A stretch of 64,000 bases of DNA from JAVVHE01 sp038238915 (GTDB lineage Bacteria; Pseudomonadota; Alphaproteobacteria; Sphingomonadales; Sphingomonadaceae). Each line of letters begins with the position of its first letter. The first letter of the stretch is position 1. The notes beneath the pieces were generated by a model. The model saw only the letters and a program-made list of their open reading frames with translations, did not search any database and was not told the origin of the DNA. A program made the position numbers and the translations under genes. This document shows positions 8,332-17,021 of this stretch, piece by piece. The stretch spans positions 1 to 64,000 of the forward strand of contig JBBSFH010000006.1 in NCBI GenBank assembly GCA_038238915.1. Direction: 5' to 3'.

Positions 8332-9588
8332 ATGACCAAGCTGAGCGGCGGCGATTCGAAGAACACGCTCTACTGCAGCTTCTGCGGCAAGAGCCAGCAC
8401 GAGGTGCGCAAGCTGATCGCGGGGCCGACCGTGTTCATCTGCGACGAATGCGTTGAATTGTGCAACGACATCATCCGCGAGGAAACCAAGACCAACCTGG
8501 TAAAATCGACCAAGGATGGCGTGCCGACTCCGCGCGAGATCATGAAGGTGCTCGACGACTACGTGATCGGCCAAGCCTATGCCAAGCGCGTATTGTCCGT
8601 GGCCGTCCATAACCACTACAAGCGATTGAACCACGGCCAGAAGGGTCAGGAGGTTGAGCTCGCCAAATCGAACATCCTGCTCGTCGGCCCCACCGGCTGC
8701 GGCAAGACCCTGCTCGCCCAAACCCTCGCGCGCATTCTCGACGTGCCCTTCACCATGGCGGACGCGACCACGCTGACCGAAGCGGGCTATGTCGGCGAGG
8801 ATGTCGAGAACATCATCCTCAAGCTGCTCCAGGCGAGCGATTACAACGTCGAGCGCGCGCAGCGCGGCATCGTGTACATCGACGAAATCGACAAGATTTC
8901 GCGCAAGGCGGACAATCCCTCGATCACCCGCGATGTTTCGGGCGAGGGCGTTCAGCAGGCGCTGTTGAAGATCATGGAGGGCACCACCGCGAGCGTGCCC
9001 CCGCAGGGCGGCCGCAAGCATCCGCAGCAGGAGTTCCTGCAGGTCGATACCACCAACATCCTCTTCATCTGTGGCGGTGCCTTCAACGGCCTCGAACGCA
9101 TCATTGGTGATCGCCTCCAGGGCAAATCTATCGGTTTCGGCGCGCATGTCGCCGCGCCCGACGAGCGCCGCACCGGCGAAATGCTCCGCAAGTGCGAGCC
9201 CGAGGATTTGCTCCGTTTCGGTCTGATCCCCGAGTTCGTCGGCCGTCTGCCGGTCATCGCAACGCTCGAAGACCTAGACGAACCCGCGCTGATCCGCATT
9301 CTGGTCGAGCCGAAGAACGCGCTCGTCAAGCAATATGCCAAGCTGTTCGAGATGGAAGGCGTCCATCTGGGCTTCAAGGAAGATGCGCTCGCTGCGATCG
9401 CCAAGAAGGCGATCGAACGCAAGACCGGCGCACGCGGACTTCGATCGATCATGGAGACGATCCTGCTCGATTCGATGTTCGAACTTCCGGGCATGAACTC
9501 GGTCGACGAGATCATGGTGGACAAGGACGTGGTCGAGGGGCGCAAGGAACCCGTGCGCGTCTTCACCAAGGAAGCCGCGAGCGCCTGA
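8332..9588 (+). CDS. clpX: ATP-dependent Clp protease ATP-binding subunit ClpX
   Basis: A 418-residue AAA+ unfoldase that threads tagged proteins into ClpP. It starts with a C4 zinc-binding dimerisation domain (CSFCGK near residue 15 and CDECVELC near 38). The AAA+ module then shows Walker A GPTGCGKT (about 120-127), Walker B IVYIDEID, the pore loop GYVGED, the IGF loop used to dock on ClpP (KSIGFGAH) and a sensor-2 region (KTGARGLRS). Length is normal. An unknown membrane-associated gene starts 10 bases after its stop and may share its transcript. Confidence 0.98.
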   Translation: MTKLSGGDSKNTLYCSFCGKSQHEVRKLIAGPTVFICDECVELCNDIIREETKTNLVKSTKDGVPTPREIMKVLDDYVIGQAYAKRVLSVAVHNHYKRLNHGQKGQEVELAKSNILLVGPTGCGKTLLAQTLARILDVPFTMADATTLTEAGYVGEDVENIILKLLQASDYNVERAQRGIVYIDEIDKISRKADNPSITRDVSGEGVQQALLKIMEGTTASVPPQGGRKHPQQEFLQVDTTNILFICGGAFNGLERIIGDRLQGKSIGFGAHVAAPDERRTGEMLRKCEPEDLLRFGLIPEFVGRLPVIATLEDLDEPALIRILVEPKNALVKQYAKLFEMEGVHLGFKEDALAAIAKKAIERKTGARGLRSIMETILLDSMFELPGMNSVDEIMVDKDVVEGRKEPVRVFTKEAASA

Positions 9589-9598
9589 TCGAAACGCG

Positions 9599-10594
9599 AT
9601 GGCTGTTGTCGATCTCGGGAATATCGATGTCGGCACGGTCCTCGCCTCGCTGGGCGGATCAGGCGCGATCGCCTATCTGGGAGCGCGCTTTCTTGCCGGA
9701 AAGGCGATCGATCACGCGCTCGCGCTGAGGCTGGCGGATCATCAGGCCGATCTCGCGATGGTGGCGGCGAATGCGAAAGCCGCGCTCGATGCGGACGCGG
9801 ATGCGGCCAAGACGCGGCTCGAAGCTGCAATGAAGTTGCAGGTCGAGGACCAGCTCGGTGCTTCGGCTGCCGAGCGATCCTACGCGTTCGAGGCGCGCAA
9901 ACGGCTCTACGCGGCGGTCGGTCCACTGCGCTTCCAGCTTATTGCCGCTGCGGTCCAATATCGTGCGCGCGTGCTCAGCATAGCCCAATTCCCTTACTCC
10001 ACCCGCATCAGCGATTATTTCGGCCGGAGCGTACTTTACCGGCTGATGCGCGTGCTCACCTTGACCGAACTGGTCGAGCGCCAGATCGCCTACGCCGATT
10101 TTTCGGTGGATACCTCCACGCTCAAACTCCTGCGTTTCCGCGAGGCCGCGATGCGCGCATTATCGGGGGCCGACGTCGTCCTCGATCACCCCAAGGCAAA
10201 TTGGAACGACGAGGTCGAGCATATCTTCCGCGACACGGTGCCCGCCCTCACGTCGGCGATGATTACGTCCACACCGCCCGGCGAGCGCGTTCTGCGCGTC
10301 GATGAGTTCAAGGCACGGTTGGCCGGTCCGGCTGCGGTGGGCTTCCTCGATCCGCTGGCCGGCATGATCGATCGCTTCGATCGCGATCGCACCCCGCTCC
10401 TCTGGCTGCGTCTGATCGCGCTTTCGGAGGTTTGCGGCGGTCTGATCGAGGGCGATCCGATCGCGTCCGCGCTCGAACGGGAACCGATTGACCCGGCCGT
10501 GCTGCTCCGTGCCACGCACGATGCGCATATCGTCGATCGATTTGCGGCTTACCTCGCGATGCTCGCCGATTTCCGGGCCTCCACAGCGGGCTAG
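9599..10594 (+). CDS. Hypothetical protein cotranscribed with clpX
   Basis: A 331-residue protein I cannot assign. A hydrophobic glycine-rich stretch near residues 14-32 may be a membrane anchor. It is followed by an alanine-rich helical segment (about 45-90) likely to form a coiled coil, then a larger helical domain with scattered aromatic and arginine residues (YSTRISDYFGRSVLYRLMR). No catalytic motif is obvious. The start lies 10 bases after clpX, so cotranscription is likely. Any link to Clp proteolysis is only positional. Confidence 0.65.
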   Translation: MAVVDLGNIDVGTVLASLGGSGAIAYLGARFLAGKAIDHALALRLADHQADLAMVAANAKAALDADADAAKTRLEAAMKLQVEDQLGASAAERSYAFEARKRLYAAVGPLRFQLIAAAVQYRARVLSIAQFPYSTRISDYFGRSVLYRLMRVLTLTELVERQIAYADFSVDTSTLKLLRFREAAMRALSGADVVLDHPKANWNDEVEHIFRDTVPALTSAMITSTPPGERVLRVDEFKARLAGPAAVGFLDPLAGMIDRFDRDRTPLLWLRLIALSEVCGGLIEGDPIASALEREPIDPAVLLRATHDAHIVDRFAAYLAMLADFRASTAG

Positions 10595-10626
10595 CGAGAG
10601 GGCGGTTAGGCGGGTAACGGCTGGCC

Positions 10627-11910
10627 ATGCCCACCCGCGAAATCAACTTCGATGGCCTGATCGGTCCCACCCATAATTATGCCGGCCTCAGCCTCGGCAA
10701 CATCGCCTCGGCGAGCAACGTCGGCCAGACTTCGCGCCCGCGGGCGGCCGCGCTGCAGGGCTTGGCCAAGATGCGCGCGTGCATGGACTTGGGCCTCGCG
10801 CAGGGGTTCCTCCTGCCGCACGATCGCCCGAACGCGACCCTGATGCGCGCGCTTGGCTTTTCGGGGGACGATGCTGCCGTGTGCGCCGCCGCGCACCGCG
10901 CCGATCGCGCGCTGCTGCGCAACGCGATGAGCGCGTCGGCCATGTGGGCCGCGAACGCCGCCACCGTCTCGCCCGCGCCCGATAGCGTGGATGGTCGCTG
11001 CCATCTGAGCGTCGCCAATCTCAGTTCGAACCTTCACCGATCGATCGAAGCTGCTGAAACTGAACGACAACTTGGCATTATCTTCGCCGATACCCGCCAC
11101 TTCGCGGTCCACCCCCCCCTCCCAGCCCCGCTCGGCGACGAGGGCGCGGCGAACCACATGCGGATGTGTGCCGGGCACGACGCGCCGGGTGTGGAAATCT
11201 TCGTCTATGGCGAACGTCAGCCCGGCGGCTTCCCCGCACGCCAGCACCGCGCCGCCTCCGAAGCCGTCGCGCGCCGCCACGGCCTCGCGCCCGCCCGCGT
11301 GCATTTCGCGCGCCAGAGCGATGCCGCAATCCAGGCGGGCGCGTTCCACAACGACGTGGTCGCGGTAGCGAACGAGACCGTTCTCTTCGCGCACGAGCAC
11401 GCCTTCGAGGACAAGGCCGCGCTCTACGCTTTCATCGAGGCGGGCGTGCCGGGTGCCACCACCATCGAAGTCCCCGCCGCGCGCGTCAGCCTCGCGGACG
11501 CGGTCACCTCCTACCTGTTCAACTCGCAGCTGGTAACGCTGCCCGAGGGCTGCATGGCGCTGATCCTCCCCGGCGAAGCGCGCGAGAATGTTGCCGTGTG
11601 GGCATGGTTGCAGGAACTGCTCGCAGGCAACGGCCCGATCCGCGCGGTCCACGTGCTCGACGTGCGTGAATCGATGCGCAACGGCGGCGGCCCAGCATGT
11701 CTGCGCCTGCGCGTGGCGGTGGATGACGCGGCGATGGCGGCGATCGATCCGCGCTTTGTGCTCGACGAGGCGAAGTGGGAGGCACTGCACCGGCTGGTCG
11801 AGGCGCACTGGCCAGAGGCGATCGCGCCCGACGATCTTGGCCGAGCGGACATATGGAACGCCGCATGGGCGGCTCGCGGCGCGCTGCTAGCGATGCTCGG
11901 TGCCGCCTGA
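10627..11910 (+). CDS. astB: N-succinylarginine dihydrolase
   Basis: A 427-residue enzyme of arginine catabolism (AST pathway) that turns N2-succinylarginine into N2-succinylornithine, ammonia and CO2. The opening EINFDGLIGPTHNYAGLS is diagnostic. The catalytic histidine is probably in GAFHNDVVAVAN and the nucleophilic cysteine in GPACLRLRV, as in the guanidine-modifying enzyme fold. Full length is preserved. No other ast genes are in the window. Its last 24 bases overlap the tail of carA, which is convergent. Confidence 0.95.
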   Translation: MPTREINFDGLIGPTHNYAGLSLGNIASASNVGQTSRPRAAALQGLAKMRACMDLGLAQGFLLPHDRPNATLMRALGFSGDDAAVCAAAHRADRALLRNAMSASAMWAANAATVSPAPDSVDGRCHLSVANLSSNLHRSIEAAETERQLGIIFADTRHFAVHPPLPAPLGDEGAANHMRMCAGHDAPGVEIFVYGERQPGGFPARQHRAASEAVARRHGLAPARVHFARQSDAAIQAGAFHNDVVAVANETVLFAHEHAFEDKAALYAFIEAGVPGATTIEVPAARVSLADAVTSYLFNSQLVTLPEGCMALILPGEARENVAVWAWLQELLAGNGPIRAVHVLDVRESMRNGGGPACLRLRVAVDDAAMAAIDPRFVLDEAKWEALHRLVEAHWPEAIAPDDLGRADIWNAAWAARGALLAMLGAA

Positions 11911-13056
11911 TCGCAGCGACCCCACAAAGCGTTCGAACAAATACCGGCTATCCTGCGGCCCCGGGCTCGCCTCCGGGTGATATTGCACCGCGAACACCGG
12001 GCGGCCTTCAAATTCCAGCCCCGCCAGCGAGCCGTCGAACAGCGACACGTGGCTCGCCCGCGCCCCCTCGGGCAGCGTCTCCGCCTCCACCGCGAACCCG
12101 TGGTTCTGTGCGGTGATCTCGACTGCACCGTCGGCCAGCCGCTTCACCGGATGGTTCGCCCCGCGGTGCCCTTGGTGCATCTTCACCGTGCGCGCACCCA
12201 CCGCCAGCCCCAGCAACTGATGCCCCAGGCACACACCGAACATCGGCTTGCCCGTCGCGAGCAGGTCGCGGATCACCGGCACCGCATAGTCGCCCGTCGC
12301 CGCCGGATCGCCGGGGCCGTTGGAGAGGAACACTCCGTCCGGTGCGTGCGCCAGCACCTCTTCTGCGGTGGCAGTGGCGGGCACAACCGTCACGCGCGCG
12401 CCCGCCTCGACCAGCTCGCGCAGGATCGCGCGCTTGATGCCGTAATCGATCGCGACGACGTGCGGCGCGTCCGCCGCCGCCGCGTCGCGCGCATAGCCCG
12501 TACCGCGCGACCAGCGACCGTCCGCCCACGCATAGCTCTGGCGGGTGGAAACGTCCTTCGCGAGGTCCATCCCCTCAAGCCCCGGCCAAGCGCGCGCCTG
12601 CCCAAGCAAAGCCGCGACATCGAACACGCCATCGGCTGCATGTGCCAGTGCCACATTGGGTGCGCCCGCGCTGCGGATGCGGTGCGTGAGCGCGCGCGTA
12701 TCGACGCCAGCGATGCCGACACGGTCGAACGCGCGCAGCCAATCATCGAACCCGCGCTCGGCGCGCCAGCTCGATGGCGCGGTCACATCCTCGCGCAGCA
12801 CGCAGCCGAGCGCGGCGGGGTTGATTGCCTCCACATCCTCGGCGTTTGCGCCGGTGTTGCCGATGTGGGGGAAGGTGAAGGTGATGATCTGCCCCGCGTA
12901 GGAAGGATCGGTCATCGCCTCCTGATAGCCCGTCATCGCGGTGTTGAAGCACAGCTCCCCCACGCGCACGCCCTGCGCCCCCACGCCGCGCCCCCAGATC
13001 ACCGATCCATCGGCGAGGACGAGGACGGCGGTGGCACCTTCAGGCTGCTGCATCAT
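11887..13056 (-). CDS. carA: Carbamoyl-phosphate synthase small subunit
   Basis: A 389-residue glutaminase subunit that supplies ammonia to CarB for carbamoyl phosphate in arginine and pyrimidine synthesis. The N-terminal CPSase small-chain domain (about 10-140) begins with VLVLADGSVIWGRG. A class I glutamine amidotransferase domain follows, with the nucleophile in FGVCLGHQLLGLA and the His/Glu pair in QYHPEASPGP. Two ATGs in tandem precede the conserved part, and a GGAGA ribosome site sits just upstream. carB is not in the window. Confidence 0.97.
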   Translation of the reverse strand: MMQQPEGATAVLVLADGSVIWGRGVGAQGVRVGELCFNTAMTGYQEAMTDPSYAGQIITFTFPHIGNTGANAEDVEAINPAALGCVLREDVTAPSSWRAERGFDDWLRAFDRVGIAGVDTRALTHRIRSAGAPNVALAHAADGVFDVAALLGQARAWPGLEGMDLAKDVSTRQSYAWADGRWSRGTGYARDAAAADAPHVVAIDYGIKRAILRELVEAGARVTVVPATATAEEVLAHAPDGVFLSNGPGDPAATGDYAVPVIRDLLATGKPMFGVCLGHQLLGLAVGARTVKMHQGHRGANHPVKRLADGAVEITAQNHGFAVEAETLPEGARASHVSLFDGSLAGLEFEGRPVFAVQYHPEASPGPQDSRYLFERFVGSLRSGGTEHR

Positions 13057-13111
13057 GGTTCTCCGGGCGGGCTGGCGTGCTATAGCGTCAAGTCACCCCA
13101 AGGGAACCGAC

Positions 13112-13570
13112 ATGATCCGCGACGATATCAAGACCGTGCTTGTAACCGCGATGAAAGCCAAAGAGGCGACCACGGTGGGCACGCTGCGCATGGTTCAGGC
13201 GGCCATCAAGAACAAGGATATCGAACTGCGCACCGGCACCGCGCCCGCCGATGACGATGCGATGGTGGCGGATGTGCTGCGGAAGATGATCAAGCAGCGG
13301 CGTGATTCGATCGCGATGTACGAGACCGGCAACCGCCCCGAACTCGCCGCCGCCGAGCAGGCCGAGGTGACGCTGATCGAGGGTTTCCTGCCCACGCAGA
13401 TGTCCCCGGAAAAAGCGCGCGCGGCGATCGCGGCGGTGGCGACCGAGATCGGCGCGACTGGCCCCAAGGACATGGGCCGCCTGATGGCCGAGGTGAAGGC
13501 GCGCCACGGCGGCGCGATGGACATGGGCGGCGCGAGCGCGCTGGCGAAGGGCGTGCTGGCGGGGGGCTAG
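13112..13570 (+). CDS. GatB/YqeY domain protein
   Basis: A 152-residue YqeY-family protein related to the tail domain of GatB, the amidotransferase that makes Gln-tRNA. The free-standing forms have no settled function, although a tRNA-related role is assumed. Typical family features are the N-terminal DIKTVLVTAMKAKEATTVGTLRM, the central QRRDSIAMYETGNRPELA and the closing GRLMAEVKARHGGAMDM. The ATG is preceded by AAGGGA, a usable ribosome site. It is divergent from carA with a 55-base gap, and its stop is 4 bases before crtB. Confidence 0.9.
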   Translation: MIRDDIKTVLVTAMKAKEATTVGTLRMVQAAIKNKDIELRTGTAPADDDAMVADVLRKMIKQRRDSIAMYETGNRPELAAAEQAEVTLIEGFLPTQMSPEKARAAIAAVATEIGATGPKDMGRLMAEVKARHGGAMDMGGASALAKGVLAGG

Positions 13571-13574
13571 CACA

Positions 13575-14498
13575 ATGGACGTGCTCGTCGCGGCCGCCGC
13601 GCGGACGATCGCGCACGGCTCCAAGAGTTTTGCGCTCGCAGCCCGGCTGTTCGATCCGCCCACCCGCGCGCGCGCGGTGCTGCTTTACGCGTGGTGCAGA
13701 CACTGCGACGACGTGGTCGACGAGCAGTCGCTCGGCATGGGTTTCCTCGCACGCGCGGCCAGTCCGCAGGCGCGGGTGGACAAGTTGCGCGAGGATACGC
13801 TGCAGGCGCTGGCGGGGCGCCCCACCAACGATCTGCCCTTCCAGGCACTCGCGCGCTTTGCCGAAGAAACCGGCCTGCCCGCGCGCTACCCGCTCGAACA
13901 TCTCGACGGCTTTGCAATGGACGCCGCCGATCGGCGCTACCGTTCGCTCAGCGATACACTCGAATATAGTTACCATGTGGCGGGCGTTGTTGGTGTGATG
14001 ATGGCCATTGCGATGGGCGTTGCGCCAACGGATCGCCCCGTACTCGAACGTGCCGCCGATCTTGGGCTCGCGTTCCAGCTCGCCAACATCGTGCGCGACG
14101 TCGCGGAGGATGCCGCGCGCGGGCGTTGCTATCTGCCCGATGCGTGGCTCGCAGAGACCAATATTCCAGCGGGCGAACTCGCGCGGCCGGAGCATCGGCA
14201 GGCTTTGGCCAAGGTGGCCGCCCGACTGGTCGATGAAGCGGCGCTATACCGGGCGAGCGCGCGGTACGGGACGGCCGCGCTGCCGTTCCGCTCGGCTTGG
14301 GCCGTGCTCGCGGCGGCCGAGATCTACGGCGCGATCGGGGACAAGGTGCGCGTGGCGGGGCCGCGGGCGTGGCACACGCGCCAATCGACCACGTGGTGGG
14401 AAAAACTGCGCCTGATCGCTGCAGCGCGCGCGCAGGCGGCTCGGCGGCTTACGCTCGGTCCACCGCCGTCGCGCGCTGGCTTGTGGACGATGCCGTAG
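13575..14498 (+). CDS. crtB: Phytoene synthase
   Basis: A 307-residue enzyme that condenses two geranylgeranyl diphosphates to phytoene, the first committed carotenoid step. It carries both aspartate-rich motifs that hold Mg-diphosphate: CRHCDDVVDE near residue 40 and NIVRDVAEDAARGRCYLP near 175. Squalene synthase is the alternative, but the crtZ gene next door favours CrtB. The 3' ends of crtB and crtZ overlap by 50 bases on opposite strands. Confidence 0.93.
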   Translation: MDVLVAAAARTIAHGSKSFALAARLFDPPTRARAVLLYAWCRHCDDVVDEQSLGMGFLARAASPQARVDKLREDTLQALAGRPTNDLPFQALARFAEETGLPARYPLEHLDGFAMDAADRRYRSLSDTLEYSYHVAGVVGVMMAIAMGVAPTDRPVLERAADLGLAFQLANIVRDVAEDAARGRCYLPDAWLAETNIPAGELARPEHRQALAKVAARLVDEAALYRASARYGTAALPFRSAWAVLAAAEIYGAIGDKVRVAGPRAWHTRQSTTWWEKLRLIAAARAQAARRLTLGPPPSRAGLWTMP

Positions 14499-14991
14499 CA
14501 GTAGCGGCCCTGAGGCCCGGCGCATGCTTCATCGCCGCGACCAGCACCGGAATTGGCGGCGCATACAGAAAACCGAAACTGACCGTGCCATCCTTGGTGC
14601 CCACCGCATGGTGCAGCCGGTGCGCCTGCACGATGCGGCGCAGGTAGCGGCTGCGTGGCACGATGTGATGCGCGATCCGGCGATGGACGAGCACGTCGTG
14701 GAACAGGAAATAGATCATCCCGTAGACGATGATGCCGACGCCGATCCACGTCCACGCAGAGCCCAGATGGAGCTGCGTGCCCATGAAGATCGGCACGCAA
14801 CTGGCGAGGCCGAAGACGAGCGCGAAGCGATCGTTGCGTTCGAACCATCCATCCCGCTCGCGGTGGTGGCTGGCGTGCCAGAACCACATCGGCCCGTGCA
14901 TGATCCAGCGATGCGCGGCATAGGCGAACGCCTCCATCACGGCGACAATTGCGAGAGCGAGGCCGAGGCCCTGGAGAACAGTGACATCCAT
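14449..14991 (-). CDS. crtZ: Beta-carotene hydroxylase
   Basis: A 180-residue membrane di-iron oxygenase that hydroxylates the beta-rings of carotene to give zeaxanthin-type xanthophylls. All histidine clusters of the fatty-acid hydroxylase/CrtZ family are visible: HRWIMHG, HASHH, HDVLVHRRIAHH and HRLHHAVG, set among hydrophobic helices. The ATG at 14991 (MDVTVLQGLG) gives a normal N-terminus; an upstream in-frame start would add about 15 unrelated residues. It is convergent with crtB, and together they point to yellow or orange pigment. Confidence 0.95.
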   Translation of the reverse strand: MDVTVLQGLGLALAIVAVMEAFAYAAHRWIMHGPMWFWHASHHRERDGWFERNDRFALVFGLASCVPIFMGTQLHLGSAWTWIGVGIIVYGMIYFLFHDVLVHRRIAHHIVPRSRYLRRIVQAHRLHHAVGTKDGTVSFGFLYAPPIPVLVAAMKHAPGLRAATATASSTSQRATAVDRA

Positions 14992-15035
14992 CGCGTCCTG
15001 TTTACACTGCCGAAGCCCTTCCCGCCAACGCGGCA

Positions 15036-15053
15036 ATCGGCTGCGCAGCCGAT
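15036..15053 (-). terminator. Palindromic hairpin after mntA
   Basis: An 18-base perfect palindrome (ATCGGCTGCGCAGCCGAT) lies 12 bases after the mntA stop. It can form a 7-bp stem with a GCGC loop. There is no T-run. It may end the clpS-hepT-mntA transcript, or be a protein-binding palindrome in front of crtZ. Confidence 0.4.
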
Positions 15054-15065
15054 CGTGTCGGCCAA

Positions 15066-15371
15066 TCAGTCCAGTGCGATATCGAGCGCGACCAGATCGA
15101 TGTGAGCTTTCAACGGCGCATGTCGTATTAAATTGTACGCGATCAGATCAACCGACACTGCAAGCGGGCTTTCAGAAAACAACGTCCATATGCGATCGAT
15201 GTCGGCTTGAGCCAAGTTGCCATATAGGACGATATCATAATCGGAGTTGGGTCTCGACTTCCCAGTTGCGCGAGAGCCAAACAATGCGACCTTTTCCAAC
15301 TTTCCCCTCCAAGGAGCAAGCACTTCGGAAATTATCCTAAAATCTTCGCTAGCCGTAATAGGTTGGCTCAT
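15066..15371 (-). CDS. mntA: MntA-like nucleotidyltransferase antitoxin
   Basis: A 101-residue minimal nucleotidyltransferase. The catalytic signature GSRATGKSRPNSDYDI fits the GS-X10-DXD motif of MntA antitoxins, and a third carboxylate is likely in VSVDLIAY. In the characterised HepT-MntA system this enzyme adds AMP units to the HepT toxin and silences it. The start codon overlaps the hepT stop (ATGA), so the two are translated together. The local sequence is visibly richer in A and T than its neighbours, suggesting transfer. All key residues are present. Confidence 0.85.
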   Translation of the reverse strand: MSQPITASEDFRIISEVLAPWRGKLEKVALFGSRATGKSRPNSDYDIVLYGNLAQADIDRIWTLFSESPLAVSVDLIAYNLIRHAPLKAHIDLVALDIALD

Positions 15372-15796
15372 TCAGGGTTCACAACCAAGCTCAACAGTTT
15401 TTCATGCAGCGAGTCAAATAGCGATAGATATCGATCACGCACTTCACCAGCAACTTGCTCAAATGCCTGAAAGCTGTAGACGTGCGACATCTTATTGCGC
15501 GCATCCAGGGCTGCCATCCAGTCGGGGCCGTGGGTGATAAGCCCGGCAGCAAAAGCCGCCCTAACTACCGTTCTCGGCGTAGCCAACAAGGTCATATCGA
15601 CACCCTCTGCGTCGAGCAGATCCTTCATCGTTTTCCACGCGAGTTCCCAACAATACTCGAATCGTTGGATCAGCCCCTCACGCTCAAGCGGGGACATCTC
15701 TCGATCATAACCAATCTCCACCGCCTCCCTCAAAAGGATAAAGGCACGGCTGAAATTATCAAACCGGTACTGCCACCGAGGCTTGGAGTCGTTCAC
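15368..15796 (-). CDS. hepT: HepT-like HEPN toxin (nucleotidyltransferase-associated)
   Basis: A 142-residue all-helical HEPN protein of the HI0074 type. It contains RNKMSHVY, an exact RX4HXY motif, which is the RNase active site of HEPN toxins and includes the tyrosine modified by MntA. A GTG at 15796 is chosen: it overlaps the clpS stop by four bases (GTGA) and has GGAGA upstream. The conserved WQYRFDNFSRAF follows directly. It sits between clpS and mntA, with overlaps at both ends, so it is translationally coupled to a housekeeping gene. Base composition is more AT-rich than its surroundings. Confidence 0.85.
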   Translation of the reverse strand: MNDSKPRWQYRFDNFSRAFILLREAVEIGYDREMSPLEREGLIQRFEYCWELAWKTMKDLLDAEGVDMTLLATPRTVVRAAFAAGLITHGPDWMAALDARNKMSHVYSFQAFEQVAGEVRDRYLSLFDSLHEKLLSLVVNPE

Positions 15797-16185
15797 GCCT
15801 TCTCCATCGTGCATTGTAGCGGATGCTGATTCGCCTTGGCGAGATCCATCACCGTGGTCACCTTGGTCTCGGCGATCTCGTAGGTGAAGATGCCGCACAC
15901 GCCCACGCCCTTCTGGTGGACGTGGAGCATCACGCGCGTCGCGTCCTCCATATTGAGACGGAAGACGCGCTGGAGCACGAGAACCACGAACTCCATCGGC
16001 GTGTAATCATCGTTCATCAGAAGCACCTTGTAGAGCGAGGGCTTCTTGGTGCGCGGTTTGGTACGGGTGAGTACGCCCACACCCGTGCGGCCATCGTCAC
16101 GGCCGTCGTTGTTCAGGTCATCGTTCCCGTCGTCGGGTCCGGCATGCGGGCGGTCGCTTGGCTCAATCATCATCACCCGTCGCAT
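15793..16185 (-). CDS. clpS: ATP-dependent Clp protease adaptor ClpS
   Basis: An adaptor of up to 130 residues that delivers N-degron substrates to ClpAP. The core has YKVLLMNDDYTPMEFVV (substrate pocket with the N/D pair), VMLHVHQKGVGVCG and YEIAETKV. An unstructured Asp/Asn-rich N-terminal extension precedes it. The exact start is uncertain because ATGs occur at 16185, 16173 and 16170. clpA is not adjacent. Instead the stop overlaps a HEPN toxin gene, so clpS is now the leader of a toxin-antitoxin operon. Confidence 0.95.
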   Translation of the reverse strand: MRRVMMIEPSDRPHAGPDDGNDDLNNDGRDDGRTGVGVLTRTKPRTKKPSLYKVLLMNDDYTPMEFVVLVLQRVFRLNMEDATRVMLHVHQKGVGVCGIFTYEIAETKVTTVMDLAKANQHPLQCTMEKA

Positions 16186-16228
16186 TATGGCCCTTAGGCC
16201 CCCGGCGCGGCAAGTGTTCCAACGTGAA

Positions 16229-16262
16229 ACGGGCGGGCGCGGGATGCCCCGCGTCCGCCCGT
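16229..16262 (-). terminator. Terminator hairpin after the phasin gene
   Basis: On the minus strand ACGGGCGGACGCGGG pairs with CCCGCGCCCGCCCGT across a 4-base loop, with one mismatch in 15 pairs, then TTTC. It begins 24 bases past the phasin stop and separates that gene from clpS. Confidence 0.6.
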
Positions 16263-16285
16263 CGCAACCAAACTGCGGTAAACGC

Positions 16286-16999
16286 TTACTTGGTGAGGCC
16301 GCCCGTCATGCTCTTCATCGTCTCGCCCGCCTTGTGCGCGGCTTCGCTCATGTGGCTCTGCAGCGGCTGGATGACCTCGTTGGAAACCTTCATCACGGTC
16401 TCGGTCATCTTGCTGAAGCCGTGAACCAGATTGTCGAAGGCGGCCTTGGCGAAATCATTCTGCGCGGCGAACACGTCCTGCGGCGTACGCGCGGCAGCAA
16501 TCGTGCGCATCGCGGCGGTCGCGCCCTCGAAGCTCTTGCGGCCGAGTTCGGTCGCCTGCTGGACCATCGCTTCCATGCCCTGCGTGGCGGCCTTGGTCGC
16601 GTTCATGAACGCATCGGCCTGACCGCGTGCGTGCGTATTGAACTCGTCCATCGCCTTCATGCCCTTGTCCATCACTTCGCGCGACTTCTCGGTCGCCTGG
16701 GCGAACGCGGCCTGGCCGTGCTTCATCGCGTCTTCGCTGTGGGCACGAACCTGATCGGTTACCTGCTGCACGCCCTGCGTCGTCTGGTTGATCGCATCGC
16801 GCGCGGTGTCTTTGTTGAACTCATAGTTGGTCGCCATGGTGGAATGCTCCTCAATCGGGGTGGGGGTGGGGGTGGGTTCGGTGTGGGGGAGCGGCACGGG
16901 CGGTTCGGGCGGTTCGGGCGCGGGCACGATTGCGCTATCGGAGAATTGCGCAGGATCGGGACCCAGCGCGGGGGGATTGGTCGTTTCGGTCTTGTCCAT
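16286..16999 (-). CDS. phaP: Phasin family protein
   Basis: A 237-residue protein coating polyhydroxyalkanoate granules. The phasin domain (about 55-235) is amphipathic and helical, with the usual low-complexity Ala/Lys/Glu/Met pattern (FAAQNDFAKAAFDNLVHGFSKM). In front is a proline/threonine/glutamate-rich leader (PTPTPTPIEE). Two starts are possible: ATG 16999 with GAGGTG upstream, and ATG 16837 with a stronger GAGGAG, which would omit the leader. The longer one is given because sphingomonad phasins often carry such leaders. A palindromic operator lies 23 bases upstream of the long start. Confidence 0.85.
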   Translation of the reverse strand: MDKTETTNPPALGPDPAQFSDSAIVPAPEPPEPPVPLPHTEPTPTPTPIEEHSTMATNYEFNKDTARDAINQTTQGVQQVTDQVRAHSEDAMKHGQAAFAQATEKSREVMDKGMKAMDEFNTHARGQADAFMNATKAATQGMEAMVQQATELGRKSFEGATAAMRTIAAARTPQDVFAAQNDFAKAAFDNLVHGFSKMTETVMKVSNEVIQPLQSHMSEAAHKAGETMKSMTGGLTK

Positions 17000-17021
17000 G
17001 ACGCACCTCGACTCGGCTATG

